Positions 10,778 to 21,235 of a DNA stretch of 64,000 nt are shown here, in pieces; position 1 is the stretch's first letter, and each line of letters begins with the position of its first letter. A program made the translations under genes and the position numbers. The notes beneath the pieces are model-generated. The model was not told the DNA's origin. It did no database searches and was given only the letters and a program-made list of their open reading frames with translations. Location: the NCBI GenBank assembly GCA_047967505.1, contig CM106538.1. One strand, 5' to 3'. The stretch comes from Dipteris shenzhenensis. Lineage: Eukaryota > Polypodiophyta > Polypodiopsida > Gleicheniales.

Positions 10778-11050
10778 CTTCTCCAGTTTGCATTGCAGAA
10801 TGGGTGCCCCAAGGACAGGGAGGTAGAACTGCAGAAACCATGTCCTGCACCACATGAGAACCATTTTGACCAACTGTGCTCACAGCTTCATTTTCGATGC
10901 ACTTTGTCATAGAGTTGGTACCCCAAGGATATGAAGGTAAAATTGCAGAAGCCATTTCCTCCATTACATAAGTGCCATTCTGACCAAGTGTTCTCAGACC
11001 ATCTTTTTCGTTGCTCTTATTTCTTAGTATTGGCACCTGTTCAATAAGCT
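10778..11050 (-). CDS. MEB-like gene, exon 4 (two PWG modules)
   Basis: A 273-base exon (91 codons) inferred from splice signals. On the minus strand the acceptor is CCCTGTAG at 11051-11058 and the donor is GAAG|GTAAAA at 10777. It encodes two similar modules in tandem: LGQNGTYVMEEMASAILPSY followed by PWGTNS, and VGQNGSHVVQDMVSAVLPPC followed by PWGTHS. Both splice sites are phase 1, so the exon joins exon 3 in frame (G|AG gives Glu) and could be skipped or duplicated without shifting the frame. Function of the modules is unknown. No transmembrane VIT-like exon was recognised downstream, so the gene may be truncated, or its 3' part may lie further off or be lost. Confidence 0.55.
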
Positions 11051-11224
11051 CTACAGGGAAAACAAAATACTACCCTAATTATCTTGTGATTAAATATGCT
11101 GATGCTATTTCACTTGAAAAGAGCCAATGTATAGCATACAACAAGGGAGATTATGAAACCTTCAATGTAATCATATTCCCCATTAAGTAAGCAGGGAAAA
11201 CATCAGAGGCAAGCTCAAATTTAC

Positions 11225-11308
11225 CTTCTCCAACCTCTGCCACGCTCTTCTCTGCTTGCTTTGCAAATTTTCTTTTTGGTTCACTCTCCTTTTGCAGGGG
11301 CACTGCAT
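11225..11308 (-). CDS. MEB-like gene, exon 3
   Basis: An 84-base exon (28 codons) between acceptor CTACCTACAG and donor GAAG|GTAAAT on the minus strand. It encodes a basic, lysine-rich peptide containing KESEPKRKFAKQAEKS and ending VAEVGEG. Both ends are phase 1: the last base of exon 2 plus AT gives an Asp codon. The same 'G-E-G' then GTAAA ending is seen in exon 4. Assignment rests on splice-phase consistency rather than on homology. Confidence 0.5.
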
Positions 11309-11476
11309 CTGTAGGTAGACACGAAAATAGGGTATATAAACAAAAGTTTACCATACCACTACATACGAACTACAAACACATACTCATCTCATGAGCTCTA
11401 TTTGAAGGTCAAATACTTCTAGTAGACAAATTTCATCCAAAAGTTTACAATGAGCAAGGAGTGCTGTAGTTTTAAC

Positions 11477-11779
11477 CTTCAGATTTTGTCATATGGCCCC
11501 AAGGATAATCAGGCAGCAGGACAGGAGAAACCCCACAGATGGGGATTCTCTCCTCAGATGCCAATTGTACTTTTCGGTAAGAACTCTCAGTCTGATTTGT
11601 CTCCCCGGTGGCAATGTCTTCAGTATACTGAGAAACAGCAATAGCCCCCGAAAAAAATTCAGAACTCTCAGTCTGATTTGGCTCCCTGGTGGCAGTGTCT
11701 AACTCCAGATTAGTACATTGGGAAACAACCATAGCCCCTGAAATAACTTCCTCTTTGACAAGAGACTTGTGGACTGCTC
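11477..11779 (-). CDS. MEB-like gene, exon 2
   Basis: A 303-base exon (101 codons) on the minus strand, from acceptor GGTGCAG (11780-11786) to donor GAAG|GTTAAA (11476). It is acidic and Ser/Thr-rich. It holds an internal duplication (SGAMVVSQCTNLELDTATRE then FFSGAIAVSQYTEDIATGE, each followed by NQTESS) and a PWG motif near its end (PVLLPDYPWGHMTKSEG). The phases are 1 and 1. Exon 1 ends in a single G and this exon starts GA, making a Gly codon. The shared P-x-Y-P-W-G motif links it to exon 4. Confidence 0.55.
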
Positions 11780-11786
11780 CTGCACC

Positions 11787-12104
11787 AGGTGATATTCAAG
11801 ATCATTTTAAATAAAATAGAATTCCTGGTTAAGCTAAATGATAGCAGGCTCAGAGACCTCCAAAAAAATTTCCTCTGATTGAACTTGCCCTCTGTTTCCT
11901 TAGAGATCCACTCATCCTACTGGATCAAAACACTATATAAGCACAGATTGCATGCGTTTTATAAAATCCCCACACGCCACAAAAAACATATTTGAAAGAA
12001 GTATGGACATATTGAAAAGCGGTCTCTTAATATTGAAAAAAGGTCTATCAACATGGGCATATAGAAAAAGAATTATACCATGTTTACTATGCCTGATTCC
12101 ATCT
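11787..12104. other. Intron sequence of the MEB-like gene, no feature
   Basis: AT-rich with no coding signal. It lies between exon 2 and the first LINE relic in the long intron 1. Confidence 0.5.
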
Positions 12105-12119
12105 TATCCCTAAGAGAGG

Positions 12120-12365
12120 TTGTGGAAATTTGATTTCCCAATGGAGGCCCATCACTCATTTTACAAGATATTGACCAAAACTCAGTCGCCGGCATTTTGC
12201 AACCGAATTCTTCCAGACCTTATTCATGATACACATATGGGCTTTGTGCATTGCAGAAGCACTTATGATAATATCTTCTCTTTTTGGGAGGCTTCGCATC
12301 GGTCTATTAGATCGTCCAACGCCTTGCCATTCTACTCGTGGATTTTGAAATCCTCTTGAGAAAAT
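12120..12365 (+). pseudogene. LINE reverse transcriptase relic
   Basis: The plus strand reads YKILTKTQS, then NRILPDLIHDTHMGFVHCRS and TYDNIFSFWEA, aligning with the YKILAK...LLPDLIHDTQ.GFV..RSI.DN block of the LINE RT at 1-1190. It stops at a TGA where motif A should be (WILKSS*EN in place of LLDFEKAYD). This is a short internal fragment. Confidence 0.8.
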
Positions 12366-12399
12366 TCAAGATCATGTAGTACATGAGAAAACACCCTAG

Positions 12400-12725
12400 A
12401 AGGACCAGAAATAAACTCCTAATTGGAGCAATGGAACAACCAAGGTTGAGACTGAAAATGCCATCTCAACATTGTAGGTGACTCCGATAAGAAATGGGGA
12501 CCACTCCATTCCTTAAGGAATACCACCCTCTTGGTAAAGTGTGCCCACAGAGACCCTTGCATCTGCACACATATGGCCATCAAAGTATGTATTGTGTCTG
12601 TCCAAATGCTAGCCAAGGTATGAGTGGATGAACCAAGGAGCCGTCCAAGGTCTCTATACATCTAGACCTCCACATATGCCAAGTTGATATGATTGCCAAA
12701 ATCTTCCAAGACGTATCAACTAATG
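12400..12725 (-). pseudogene. LINE ORF2 C-terminal tail fragment
   Basis: The minus strand reads SWKILAIISTWHMWRSRC, then a shifted frame TLASIWTDTIHTLMAI...VVFLKEWSGPHFLSES and ends LRWHFQSQPWLFHCSN. This is the same tail as in the larger LINE copies (19200-19540 and 21400-21710). It is interrupted upstream (about 12728) by a Copia LTR. Confidence 0.8.
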
Positions 12726-12727
12726 CA

Positions 12728-13037
12728 TGTGCAGGTCTTGAAGGAACTGGAAGGAGGAAAGGAGAGAAGGGAACTAGAAGGAAGGAAGCAAAACTTGAAC
12801 TAGAAATGAAATGAAATGGAAGGAAAGGCAAGAACCAAAAATGAAATCACTTACATGACCAAAAGCTCCACTGAGTTGATTGATTTGACAAGTGAAAGTA
12901 CAACACTTATATAGAGTGGACACACACACTCAAGTACCATATGTGGGATAACTCCCAATATGCCACATGACACTCTCTCACACAAAGACTCATAAAACTA
13001 GTTTAGAACACACTCTTTGACTATGATTTCTCCAACA
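12728..13037 (-). mobile_element. Copia LTR (about 310 bp) inside a LINE tail
   Basis: On the minus strand it begins TGTTGGAGAAATCATAG at 13037 and contains TATA (CTCTATATAAG near 12910). It runs into CTTCC-rich sequence and ends about 12728 next to the LINE reading frame. A purine tract CTGAGGGAGGGTA precedes the start (13038-13050), as expected for a 3' LTR. The inner end is uncertain by a few bases. Confidence 0.65.
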
Positions 13038-13570
13038 TACCCTCCCTCAGAGAAAAGAGTGTGAGACCCAACACGCAAGGAGTAAACTGATCCCCCCTCC
13101 ACCGCAATAATGCAAACAGCAAGTATAGGAACAAAGTGGACAGGTTGTGAACACAAGTGAGCAAGAGTGCACACACAAGAAAGCTCCAATAGAAATGTTC
13201 AAATGAAACAATACAAGTACTTGGTATATATAGTAACCAAGTACTACTGGTCAACCACGGGGTTGACTTTATCCCTACAACACCATATCTTTGTAATCTC
13301 TTACAAATCTCCCCTCAAAGATATGGCTGAAAGTACCCTGGAAACGTCTCAGGTGTATCTTGCAGTACCTAAAGTACCATGGTTGCACAAATTCATCAAG
13401 ATGGATATGCGACCTAAGGGAGTACATGAAAACAATGTCATTGTGAATCACTTCACAACCCCCTTTGACATTGTGAGAATGTCTCTGATCCCCAAGCCAT
13501 GTCGATGTCGTAAGAAAAGATCTGTTGAAAGCGGAATACATCATGAAATCATGAGGATAATAAAAAACCC
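13038..13570 (-). other. Likely internal Copia remnant next to the LTR
   Basis: Sequence upstream (in minus sense) of the polypurine tract at 13038-13050. It contains an 89-codon minus ORF (13544-13275) and a 154-codon plus ORF, neither with a domain I can name. By position it is the 3' end of the Copia element whose LTR lies at 12728-13037. Confidence 0.4.
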
Positions 13571-13855
13571 CCTCAGAGTGAGGTGGAAAGAAACCAAGGC
13601 TGAGGCTGAAAGTGCCATCTCAACCCTGTAGTAGATTCAGAGAAGAAAGGAGAATCCTTCCATTCCCTGAAGAAAGAAGCCCTCCTAGCTGAGGCTGCAC
13701 GGGAGTCCCCCTGCATACCCGTCCATACGGCCATCAGATTGTGTACGACGTCTGTCCAGATACTAGCCAATGTGTGCAAGGGATGAACCTGAGTACCCTC
13801 CATAGCCTCTGTGCATCTGGATCTCCAGATATGCCAGGTCACTTGGTCACTTGGT
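13571..13855 (-). pseudogene. LINE ORF2 C-terminal tail fragment
   Basis: The minus strand reads TWHIWRSRCTEAMEGTQVHP, LASIWTDVVHNLMAVW, FFREWKDSPFFSES and TGLRWHFQPQPWFLSTSL, the conserved LINE tail. It ends in the family's 3' flank at 13571. It abuts a plus-strand fragment of the same tail at 13856. Confidence 0.85.
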
Positions 13856-13975
13856 CTAGCATGCAGAAAAAGTCCAGCTCAGCATCGACTAGGAAAGGAT
13901 ATTTCTCAGGGAATGGAGAGACAGCCCTTTCTCACCCCCTCTGGCCTTTTCAGCCACAGTCAAAGTTGATTCCTC
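13856..13975 (+). pseudogene. LINE tail fragment in opposite orientation
   Basis: The plus strand reads MQKKSSSASTRKGYF, NGETALSHPL and FQPQSKL, a diverged version of MQGSSRAAS.RR..FLR.W.DSPF and WHFQPQPW. It stands head to head with the minus copy at 13571-13855. Confidence 0.55.
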
Positions 13976-14529
13976 ATGTTCTTTCATGTTTTGCATGGTG
14001 CATCGATTCCTTGAGTTCTTTGGTGCTCCGAATGATGCATAAGTAACTTGCCCTCTTCGTTTGATTTGTCATACTTAGTATTAAGTATTTTGATTGTTTT
14101 GTTTCCTTTTGCTTGGTATTTGTTACTACAGCAGTTACCCATAAATCACCTACAAAACCTGCATAACTTAAGGATCGAAATACAACTCCAAAGTCCATGC
14201 ACTTGGCTGGATTTGCTGGATTTTCTTCAGGATTAAGAGTATGGCAATTGGTCAGTAAAACTAGGTGGCTTGGATGACCACCAACTAGATCGATGTATGA
14301 TAACTTTTTTTGGCAGCCTAACCGATAATGGTGCCAATAATGGTGTCTTACAAAGGAAAATTTATATCCACTCATTCTTATCTCTTTAATCTTTATATGT
14401 GCTCTCAATGCAATTGCAAGAAAGAATCTAATAGCACTGAGGATGTTCTATAAAGTTTGAAAATTCAGACCTGAACTCTACACAAGAACATGAAATCCCT
14501 TTCTATGCAGAAGACAAACAATACCCAAC
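13976..14529. other. Intron sequence of the MEB-like gene, no feature
   Basis: It includes a 144-codon minus ORF (14408-13974) without a recognisable domain and the 3' extension of the exon-1 ORF. Nothing further can be supported. Confidence 0.4.
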
Positions 14530-15415
14530 CTTTCTGGAAAAAGAGGGAGAAGCATGCCAAGCAACCAAACGCTTCAGTGTCCCTGTTTTGCAAATCTTCT
14601 TGCTCGTCACGAGTTTTATTGTCTTCTACTGAAGAATCTTGAACCCGTAAATCATCAGCCTCCTCTACATAATCTGGATACCATCTGTCAACTGATATCA
14701 GGCTTGATCTTTTCCTTTTGCGCAACACGACTCTTTTTGTAACGCAGGAACCACACACAGGACAAAGGAGGTCGTGTGTGTTTTGATGCTTTATAACTCT
14801 CACGATTTCTTCAACAATCTCTCCTGTGGAAGAACTCAGTTGAAGTGTACGGGTCCAGTGCTCTCTCAGCTCTTCATCATCTGTGTTTTCACATGTAAAA
14901 CTATTTCTGGCATATTCATCTTCTGGATTCTTCTGCGCAGAAGATAAGAGGTTGCCTGGCTGATCTTTCCTGATCATTGAGTGATCCAGATGTTTAATAT
15001 CTATACCATCCATATTTTGCTCTTGTGTGGGAAAAAACTCCCTAGATTGAGGTAAATCAGTACAAGGCTCATAATTTTGATGGTGTGTAAAAACAGGATC
15101 CTCACTACATTCCTTAGTCCAAGCTCCCTCATCACCAGCTGTTTCAGAGTTCTTTGTAGGATAGAATTGTCCATGATGCAGATAAGATTTGTCATCCTTA
15201 TTTGATTCCTTTGTCTCTTTTGTGGTACATAATAAAGTGATCCCTGAGGACTGACCATATCCTGTTTGTTCTAAAACTGCATAGCTCGACACCACTGCCA
15301 AATCTTCCTCCTGCTCATTATCTGTTTTTCTTTCTAAATTTGTTGATGCAGACATGACTGCCTCCCCCACATCAAGTGCAGCTTCAGAAAACAAAACACT
15401 GCCTGCTTCCATCAT
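14530..15415 (-). CDS. Membrane-protein-of-ER-body-like (MEB/VIT-family) N-terminal exon
   Basis: A 296-codon open stretch on the minus strand from ATG at 15415. The first 200 residues are acidic and low in hydrophobics. A zinc-ribbon-like module follows: CPVCGSC at residues 218-224 with TKRVVLRKRKR, and GCLACFSLFF with Cys at 285 and 288. I recall this pairing (CPxCxSC...KxVxLRKRKR...CxxCFSFF) from the cytosolic N-terminal region of plant MEB1/MEB2-like proteins, whose C-terminal half is a CCC1/VIT-type membrane domain for iron/manganese transport at the ER body or vacuole. The ORF runs on to 14465, but homology stops at FFQKG where AAAG|GTTGGG gives a splice donor. The membrane domain is not seen. 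Pseudogene status cannot be excluded. Confidence 0.6.
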
Positions 15416-16479
15416 TTATATTACAAAGTAGAGTATATGCCTGCAGCTCCCTGTTCTTGTAAGAATAAACATATTCTGCTGTCACTTGCAAAATAGCAAT
15501 TCAGTACCCGATACAAATGGCCTGCAAATGCCATCAAACACTCGCTTCCCCAAAACTTCTGCAACAGAACATCATCACAAATGCTTGATTATTAGTATCC
15601 TTAGAAACAGTTGAGTGTGGAGAAGCACCCCTTTGCAAAATTGCATAAAATTCCGAAGGGTATGCAATGTGAATGAACCTATGAAACAAGCCACAATGGT
15701 AGCACAAGCAGCTTAAAAGGCACTTGAAAACAATGTCACCATAAAGCCATTTTGATGATGTTCTATCACTCAATTGTTTTGTATATGCATCAATTATCCC
15801 TTATACATTTGTCACACAAATACGATTCAGGTCATGTAGGCCACATCGCAAAGAGATCTCCTTAAACATCCTACAAGTGCAAGCTACATATGGAAATGCA
15901 GGTCTTAGCGCAAAACCTTATTTCACACTATAGAACAAACGCTGAAATTTTACCTATGGTGGTGAAGCGTTAGACAAAATAGGTTAGACATTTGGTACTC
16001 GCTGTCAAATCATTTTGGTCTGCCATCGTAAGAAAATCAGGTCTGGCAAGATGGGGTTGCAATAAATTGGAAAAAGATGTCTAAAACAGGATATAGCAGT
16101 CAACTTACTCAACACCATTATGTGAAATGACCATGTATTGGTGAAAGAGGGAAAGAGGCAAGAGTATAACAGCGGGGGAAGTGCAAGAGAACAATGGGAA
16201 AATGAGAGTTAGGGAACACACAGAGAGAGAGAGAGAGAGATTGAGGCTGAAAAGTGGTGCAGTGAGCTGAGTAGATTAGGAGAGAGAGAAAGAAAGATAT
16301 ACTAACGTCTTCGGGAGGCCCGGACCTATGAGACAAGGTACAATCAAAAAATTAACTCATACAAGCCACTATGGGCTGGAGCAAAAGGCTCACTAGGGCC
16401 CTTCCTGAGCGCTCTAATAAAGAAACTCAAAACTCAAAACACACAAAGATAAAAAATCTTGAAATGACGATGTGATAAT
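15416..16479. other. Upstream region of the MEB-like exon
   Basis: It would hold the promoter and 5' leader if 15415 is the true start. No TATA box or upstream exon is clear. A short (GA)n tract lies at 16221-16240. The remainder is AT-rich and featureless to me. Confidence 0.45.
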
Positions 16480-17200
16480 GTCACCTATAATCTTGGTGCC
16501 ATGGTAGCTCTCCAGTGGGTTGCAAAGACATTGTGTATCTCCCTCTGTTAGGCCGTCTCTCACTGCGGTGGGGAGTATGGTCTCCATGATCTCTATAAGC
16601 AGTGGGGCCATGTCGAGAGTGACACCTCGACTCTGACGGTCCCTTCTGAGTAGAGCTAGGATGGGTTGGACCTCCATCGTACATGCTCTCTATATCATGC
16701 GTGATATGTGTGTCTCTGACTCCACAACTCCATGTCATCTCTCGCAGTGATCACTCTACCCTCATCCCAGCTAGCTCCCCTCCTCCACTCCACTATGTTC
16801 TAGGACTGACTCAAATGCATAGAAACTTGTGACATGGTGTTGTGCTCAATCTGTCACTATCTCATGTGGCATTGTCACCTCCTACTACTTGATCTCTCTA
16901 AGTAGGTTCTCTTTGTGTTGCTGCATCTCAATCAGATAGAGACCAATGCAAATCTGGTCATGAAAGTGGATCAGTTGAGAAAGTGACCCAAAACCATGCT
17001 CCTCTTGAAAGAGACAATGGTATCGTCCACGAACCTCATAAAAGACTGGGCAAGTGCATAGGATATCTCCTTTGTCTCCACCTCCTCTGGTGTGCACAAC
17101 CTACAGATCCGTTGCTCCCTAGGTGTGCCTATTCATATGGCAATCCTTAGTACATGTGAGACTTGTCTGTCCTCCAGGTACTAAAGTCTGATAATCATTC
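16480..17200 (-). repeat. Dispersed repeat family R1, copy 1
   Basis: The minus strand shares several blocks with the plus strand at 29805-30470: GGAGGACAGACAAG.CTCACATGT, GCATTGGTCTCTAT.TGA.GGAGATGC-like and RGVT.DMA at protein level. The minus reading at 17097-16885 is open (YHCLFQEEHGFGSLSQLIHF, HDQICIGLYLIEMQQHKENL). This looks like a coding relic of a mobile element, but I cannot name the protein. Confidence 0.6.
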
Positions 17201-17805
17201 CATTCTCTGATACTCTCAGGAAGTGGTTGCCATAGAACTAGATCTTGTGAAAACTCCTAGCTCCCTCTCCCAAGACTGCGACGTATAGAGTTGGAGTAGA
17301 TTCAAGCATATGATATGGTTGATCTCATCTCATGGAAGCAGAAAGGACAAGGCATCCAAAATGTACTAGAAGGAGGGGAGTGGGTCTATCTGAATACCCT
17401 GACTGACAAACCATCTAGATATGTGTGAGTTACCAGGCCGTGCTAACCCCTCTCTTTGCTAGTCATCTGGATGACTCTAGTGCCAACCTCAATAGTCTCC
17501 AACTAGGAAATCCCAAACCCTGTGAAGATATGTCACCGTCTAAAAGATGGCATCTACCTAGAAACTAAGTTGGGGTACTGTAGGAGCATATTTGAGCATG
17601 TAGAGATTAATATTCATCTATATCTCCTCGTTTCGTACCCCTTTTAAATGTGTATGTTTATTCTTTGAGCAATTCAATTTGTGATTATTCTCTCAGAAGC
17701 TTCAAGATCCATAAATCATCCATACAACTCAATTTCTATCAAGAAATCACTCAAATCATCACACACAACCTAGCAATCTTCGTACCTCCATTTTCCCTCT
17801 GTTTC
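17201..17805. other. Unassigned stretch
   Basis: No coding signal or clear repeat. It may contain further diverged parts of R1 (upstream side on the minus strand). Confidence 0.4.
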
Positions 17806-17843
17806 TTCATGAAAATGAAAGAATTTAATCAGTTGGTAGAAGG

Positions 17844-17856
17844 AAAAGTTGTTCCC
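17844..17856 (+). repeat. Target-site duplication, left copy (AAAAGTTGTTCCC)
   Basis: The same 13 bases occur at 19643-19655 directly after the LINE poly-A. This defines both ends of the LINE insertion. Confidence 0.85.
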
Positions 17857-19642
17857 GGATCTACAGTGCATAGCCTTACTCTGCAAGGTCGTTGTGAGAG
17901 GACTTATGCCAGGGCAAGAGCCTTGGAAGGACTTTTTTATTAGAAGCATACAGTCTCGCACACCCACTTCAGGAGATGATTGGATACATAGTACCAGATG
18001 GGTTTTCACCACAACCCACCTCAGATCTCCCTCTTCCCCTCTTATGGTTGCTATCCTAAAAGCATGGGCCAGCTTCAGGAGTACTCTTCGCAAGATTCCC
18101 CCGTCCACCCGTGGAGAGATTGAAAGGCAGCCTATCATGTGGAACGATAGTATTTTGGATGAGCATGGCAGACCACTTGGAGCTTCTCTTTACATGCAGT
18201 GGCCCAGATGGGAGAGGGGCCCTGCATCTACTGTGGGAGCATGGAAATCCTTCAGGAGGCTTCTTGCAGACCGATAGGCCCAGGTGGTTCATAATCTCAG
18301 AGGGAGTGCAGGGAGAGTTCAACAGATTGATCCAGCCTTGCCCTTGGATTGGGTGGACACAGATGACATGTCTATTACTTGTTCCACCTGGATGGGGGCA
18401 TTTTCCAGATCGGGCATTCCTTTGCAGGTGATTGCTTTACGTAACACACATGAGGATGCCCTAGTCTTTGATGTTTCTTCGGGGGGCAGGCTGTCCAAGT
18501 CCACAGACGATATATTGTTGGAGGTACCGTTTCAGCCAGTTAGGATAGTGGGCTTCATGGAGCATGCCTCTCTTTCACAGTTGTACTTGGATCCTGACCC
18601 GCTACTCATTGCCCTGGGCTCATGGAGGCTGTGGCTCTATGGAGGTGTCAATTAAGTTTTTGTAGTGGGACCCTAGGGAATGGGAGTGGATAGATGAAGG
18701 GCACCGAGAGAAGGGCATCCCCTTCTTTCGTTACATGGTCAATAATGCCAGGAAATTCCAGCTCAACTGTAGGGGTTGGAGGCCCACCAGAGCTCCTCAT
18801 TGGGAGTATTATCAGATTTCTGCAGACTTGCAGGAATTTTTTTGGCAAAGGCTCTGGAAATCCCACCGGAATAGAAAAATCACTCTCTTCTTTTGGCTTT
18901 CTATTCATGGTGGGATAGCAGTGAATCATTGGAGATCCAGGTTCGGAGCTGACCCTACTTGCCCTCGTTGCCTTTCTGCTTCGGAGACAGTACAGCACTG
19001 CCTTTGGGATTGCAGATAGGCGAGAATCATGGGATTGCAAGACTTTTCAGCACTTTTGTTTGCCTCCCCTTCTATATGACCTTGGGATCAGTGGCTTGGC
19101 TCACTCTTTCAGGGCCCCAGGTTTCCTTTGAGAGACATGACTCGTCTTGGGCTCTACACATCCGACGACACCTTGTGGAGTCGTGCTCTTTAGAGGATGT
19201 TTCGGCCACTCTCTTCAGGGCTGCTCATTCCTCGGTTGATTCTCCATGGGAGGTTTTAGCTAGCATTGCAACATGGCACATTTGGAGAGCTAGATGCACT
19301 GAGGCTATGGAGGGTTCTCAAGTTCACCCTTCTCAGATCTTGGCCAGTACTTGGACAGATACGGTACACACTCTGATGGCCATATGGGCGACCATGCATG
19401 GATCCTCTCGAGCAGCCTCCTCCAGGAGAGTTACTTTTCTCAGGGATTGGAGAGACTCTCCCTTCCTTGCTAAGACTTCTACAGGGTTGAGTTGGCATTT
19501 TCAGCCTCAGCCTTGGTTTCTTTCTACCTCATTCTTCTGAGGTGTTTTTTATTACATGCTTAGCATGTTGTATTTCCGCACAAAGCTTGCTCTAGCGAGT
19601 TTCTTTCTTACTAAATAGAAGTCTCTTTTTTGCACACAAAAA
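17857..19642 (+). mobile_element. 5'-truncated LINE copy A (ORF2 C-terminus, zf-RVT, 3' end and poly-A)
   Basis: A 1.79-kb LINE relic that begins within ORF2 after the polymerase core. Readable blocks: GLMPGQEPWKDFFIRS, WIHSTRWVF and WNDSILDEHGRPLGASLYMQ (17880-18280). Then comes a zf-RVT-type module with ITLFFWLSIHGGIAVNHW, CPRCLSASETVQHC and LWDC (18880-19015), and the C-terminal tail ending WHFQPQPWFLSTSFF (19540). A 3' leader follows, ending in TTTTTTGCACACAAAAAAAAA. Frameshifts (near 18275 and 19020) and an indel at about 18625-18680 relative to copy B disable it. It has a 13-bp target duplication, so it arrived by target-primed reverse transcription. Confidence 0.9.
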
Positions 19643-19655
19643 AAAAGTTGTTCCC
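19643..19655 (+). repeat. Target-site duplication, right copy
   Basis: AAAAGTTGTTCCC, identical to 17844-17856, directly after the adenine tract of the LINE. Confidence 0.85.
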
Positions 19656-19836
19656 AGCGACATTTTATTACTAAAAAAACTTTTTTGCTATAGCGTGAAT
19701 TTGAGCCTCTGAGCGACACCTCGTTGCCCGGAGCCCAACTTTGAGCCATAGTGAAAAAGTGTGCTTTTAGGAGTAAAATGTTGTGGGGAACAACTTTCCT
19801 TCTGTCATCCGATCAAATTCTTCCACTTTCATGAAA

Positions 19837-20635
19837 AAATAAACTTAACACTTCCACTTTCCTGCCTTTGTCCATAAAAATGAAAGAATTTAATCACGTG
19901 ATAGAAAGGAAAGTCATTCCCGTGACATTATAACCTAAAACATGCATTTCTACTACACTGCAAATTCAAACCTCTGAACATGAGTCACTCAAGGAGTTCC
20001 TCCCCATTGCCCCTAAGGTCCCACACATGGTCACTAGTTGCCTTCTCTCTCAAGTTTCAAACGTAACACTTTTTGACATTGAAACTCGACATACATTGAT
20101 GGAGATAGGTATGTTTCAAATCCTAAGCTATGTTTTCTATGCAAATACGTATGATGGGTTTTTTTTTAATCATGTGAAGAAGATATTATAGTTGTTGAAT
20201 TTTTTGATTAAACATCTTGTAACATCATGACAGATCACTTAAGGGAGTATTTATAGAAACTGCACACCATGTAGTTGATATGATGATATTTCTTAGCTAT
20301 AAAATATGTTGACTCGTTTTTTCTCTTTTTACAAGGTATTTTTGTTCATATTTTTTATAACATCTTTTCAGTAATGACGAAACCACTATAAATTTGAGAC
20401 AACTTATTACTTAAGCTCTTGCCAACGTGATGTAGGCCTATATTTATAACTCTCATTATTACCAGTATGCCTACTCCATTACATGTCTCTTCTCATTGAT
20501 CCTAAGGATGCTGCTACTTTATGATTGGTGCTACTATCCCATTACAGCTCTCATAGTTCTCTTGCTACTCTATTGATTGCATCTCTCACCTATATAGCAG
20601 CATGAGAGGTGTGGCATGAGAGCATGATATGGTTT
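19837..20635. other. AT-rich stretch with a third partial foldback copy
   Basis: 19865-19985 repeats the left foldback arm (aaaatgaaagaatttaatca...attccc.gtgacattataacc...aaattcaaacctctga) with about one change per eight bases. From 20000 to 20635 nothing is recognisable. Confidence 0.55.
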
Positions 20636-21235
20636 ATAGGCATTTAGATAGTAGTACTAGATACAATGCAAAGTTGCAGACTAGAGCAATAGAGCCAAAG
20701 TAAGGGTGCAATGAAAGTGTAGTAGCGCAAGTAAAGTTCACAAGCAAAGGGTGTAACAATGTAGTGGGAGAGTGGGAGGAGCAATTGTAGGTGCATAAAA
20801 GACATAGTGTAGTATCAGGAGAAAGAGCGAGTGCATAAAAGTAGTAGTAGTAGCAGTAGCAATAGCAGTAGCAGGAGCAGGAGCAGGAGCAGGAGCAGCA
20901 GCAGCAGCAGCAGCAGCAGTGGCAGGAGCAGCAGCGCAGGAACAATGTAGAAACTAGGAGGCACAGAGTCAAGAGTAGCAGAGGATTAGAAAAAGAGTAC
21001 CAAAGGCTTAGAGCAAGAGTAGCAAAGGCATAGAACAAGAGTAGAAGAGGTTCAGAGCAAAAGAGTAACAGAGGTTCAGAGTAGGATACCAAGTGTAGGA
21101 TACGAGCAATAGAGCAGGATAGTAGATGCAAAGTTTCAGAGTAGTACAACATGTGCAAAGATTCAGAGCAGCAGAGCTGAGGTTCAAAGAAGAAGCACTA
21201 GACGTGCATAGCAAAAGCAATGGCAAGCCAAAATT
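20636..21235. repeat. Degenerate AGC/AGT-rich tandem repeat
   Basis: A run of GTAGTAGTAGCAGTAGC and GCAGGAGCAGGAGCAGCAGCAG type triplets (about 20840-20935), flanked by longer imperfect units built on 'agagtagcaaaggttcagagca' up to 21235. The 174-codon minus ORF with Cys and Tyr runs is an effect of the repeat. Confidence 0.8.

Larger units (their letters stand above)
17806..19836 (+). mobile_element. Foldback/MITE-like element interrupted by a LINE
   Basis: Joining 17806-17856 to 19656 onward gives a left arm (catgaaaatgaaagaattta...gttgttcccagcgacattttattac...gctatag...gagcc). Its reverse complement forms the right arm at about 19742-19836 (gagccatag...gtaaaatgttgtggggaacaac...catgaa). The arms are about 100 bases with a small loop. 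A further partial copy follows at 19865-19985. No transposase is present. The LINE at 17857-19642 is inserted in the left arm. Confidence 0.7.

Noticed and set aside
14465-14529. C-terminal extension of the MEB-like exon-1 ORF (hydrophobic, VLFVFCIERDFMFLC) as a membrane anchor
   Set aside because: Similarity to MEB-like proteins ends at FFQKG where a splice donor exists; the extension is more likely intron.
20634-21158. 174-codon ORF with runs of Cys, Ser and Tyr
   Set aside because: Translation of an AGC/AGT trinucleotide repeat; no signal peptide plus fold pattern that would suggest a real Cys-rich protein.
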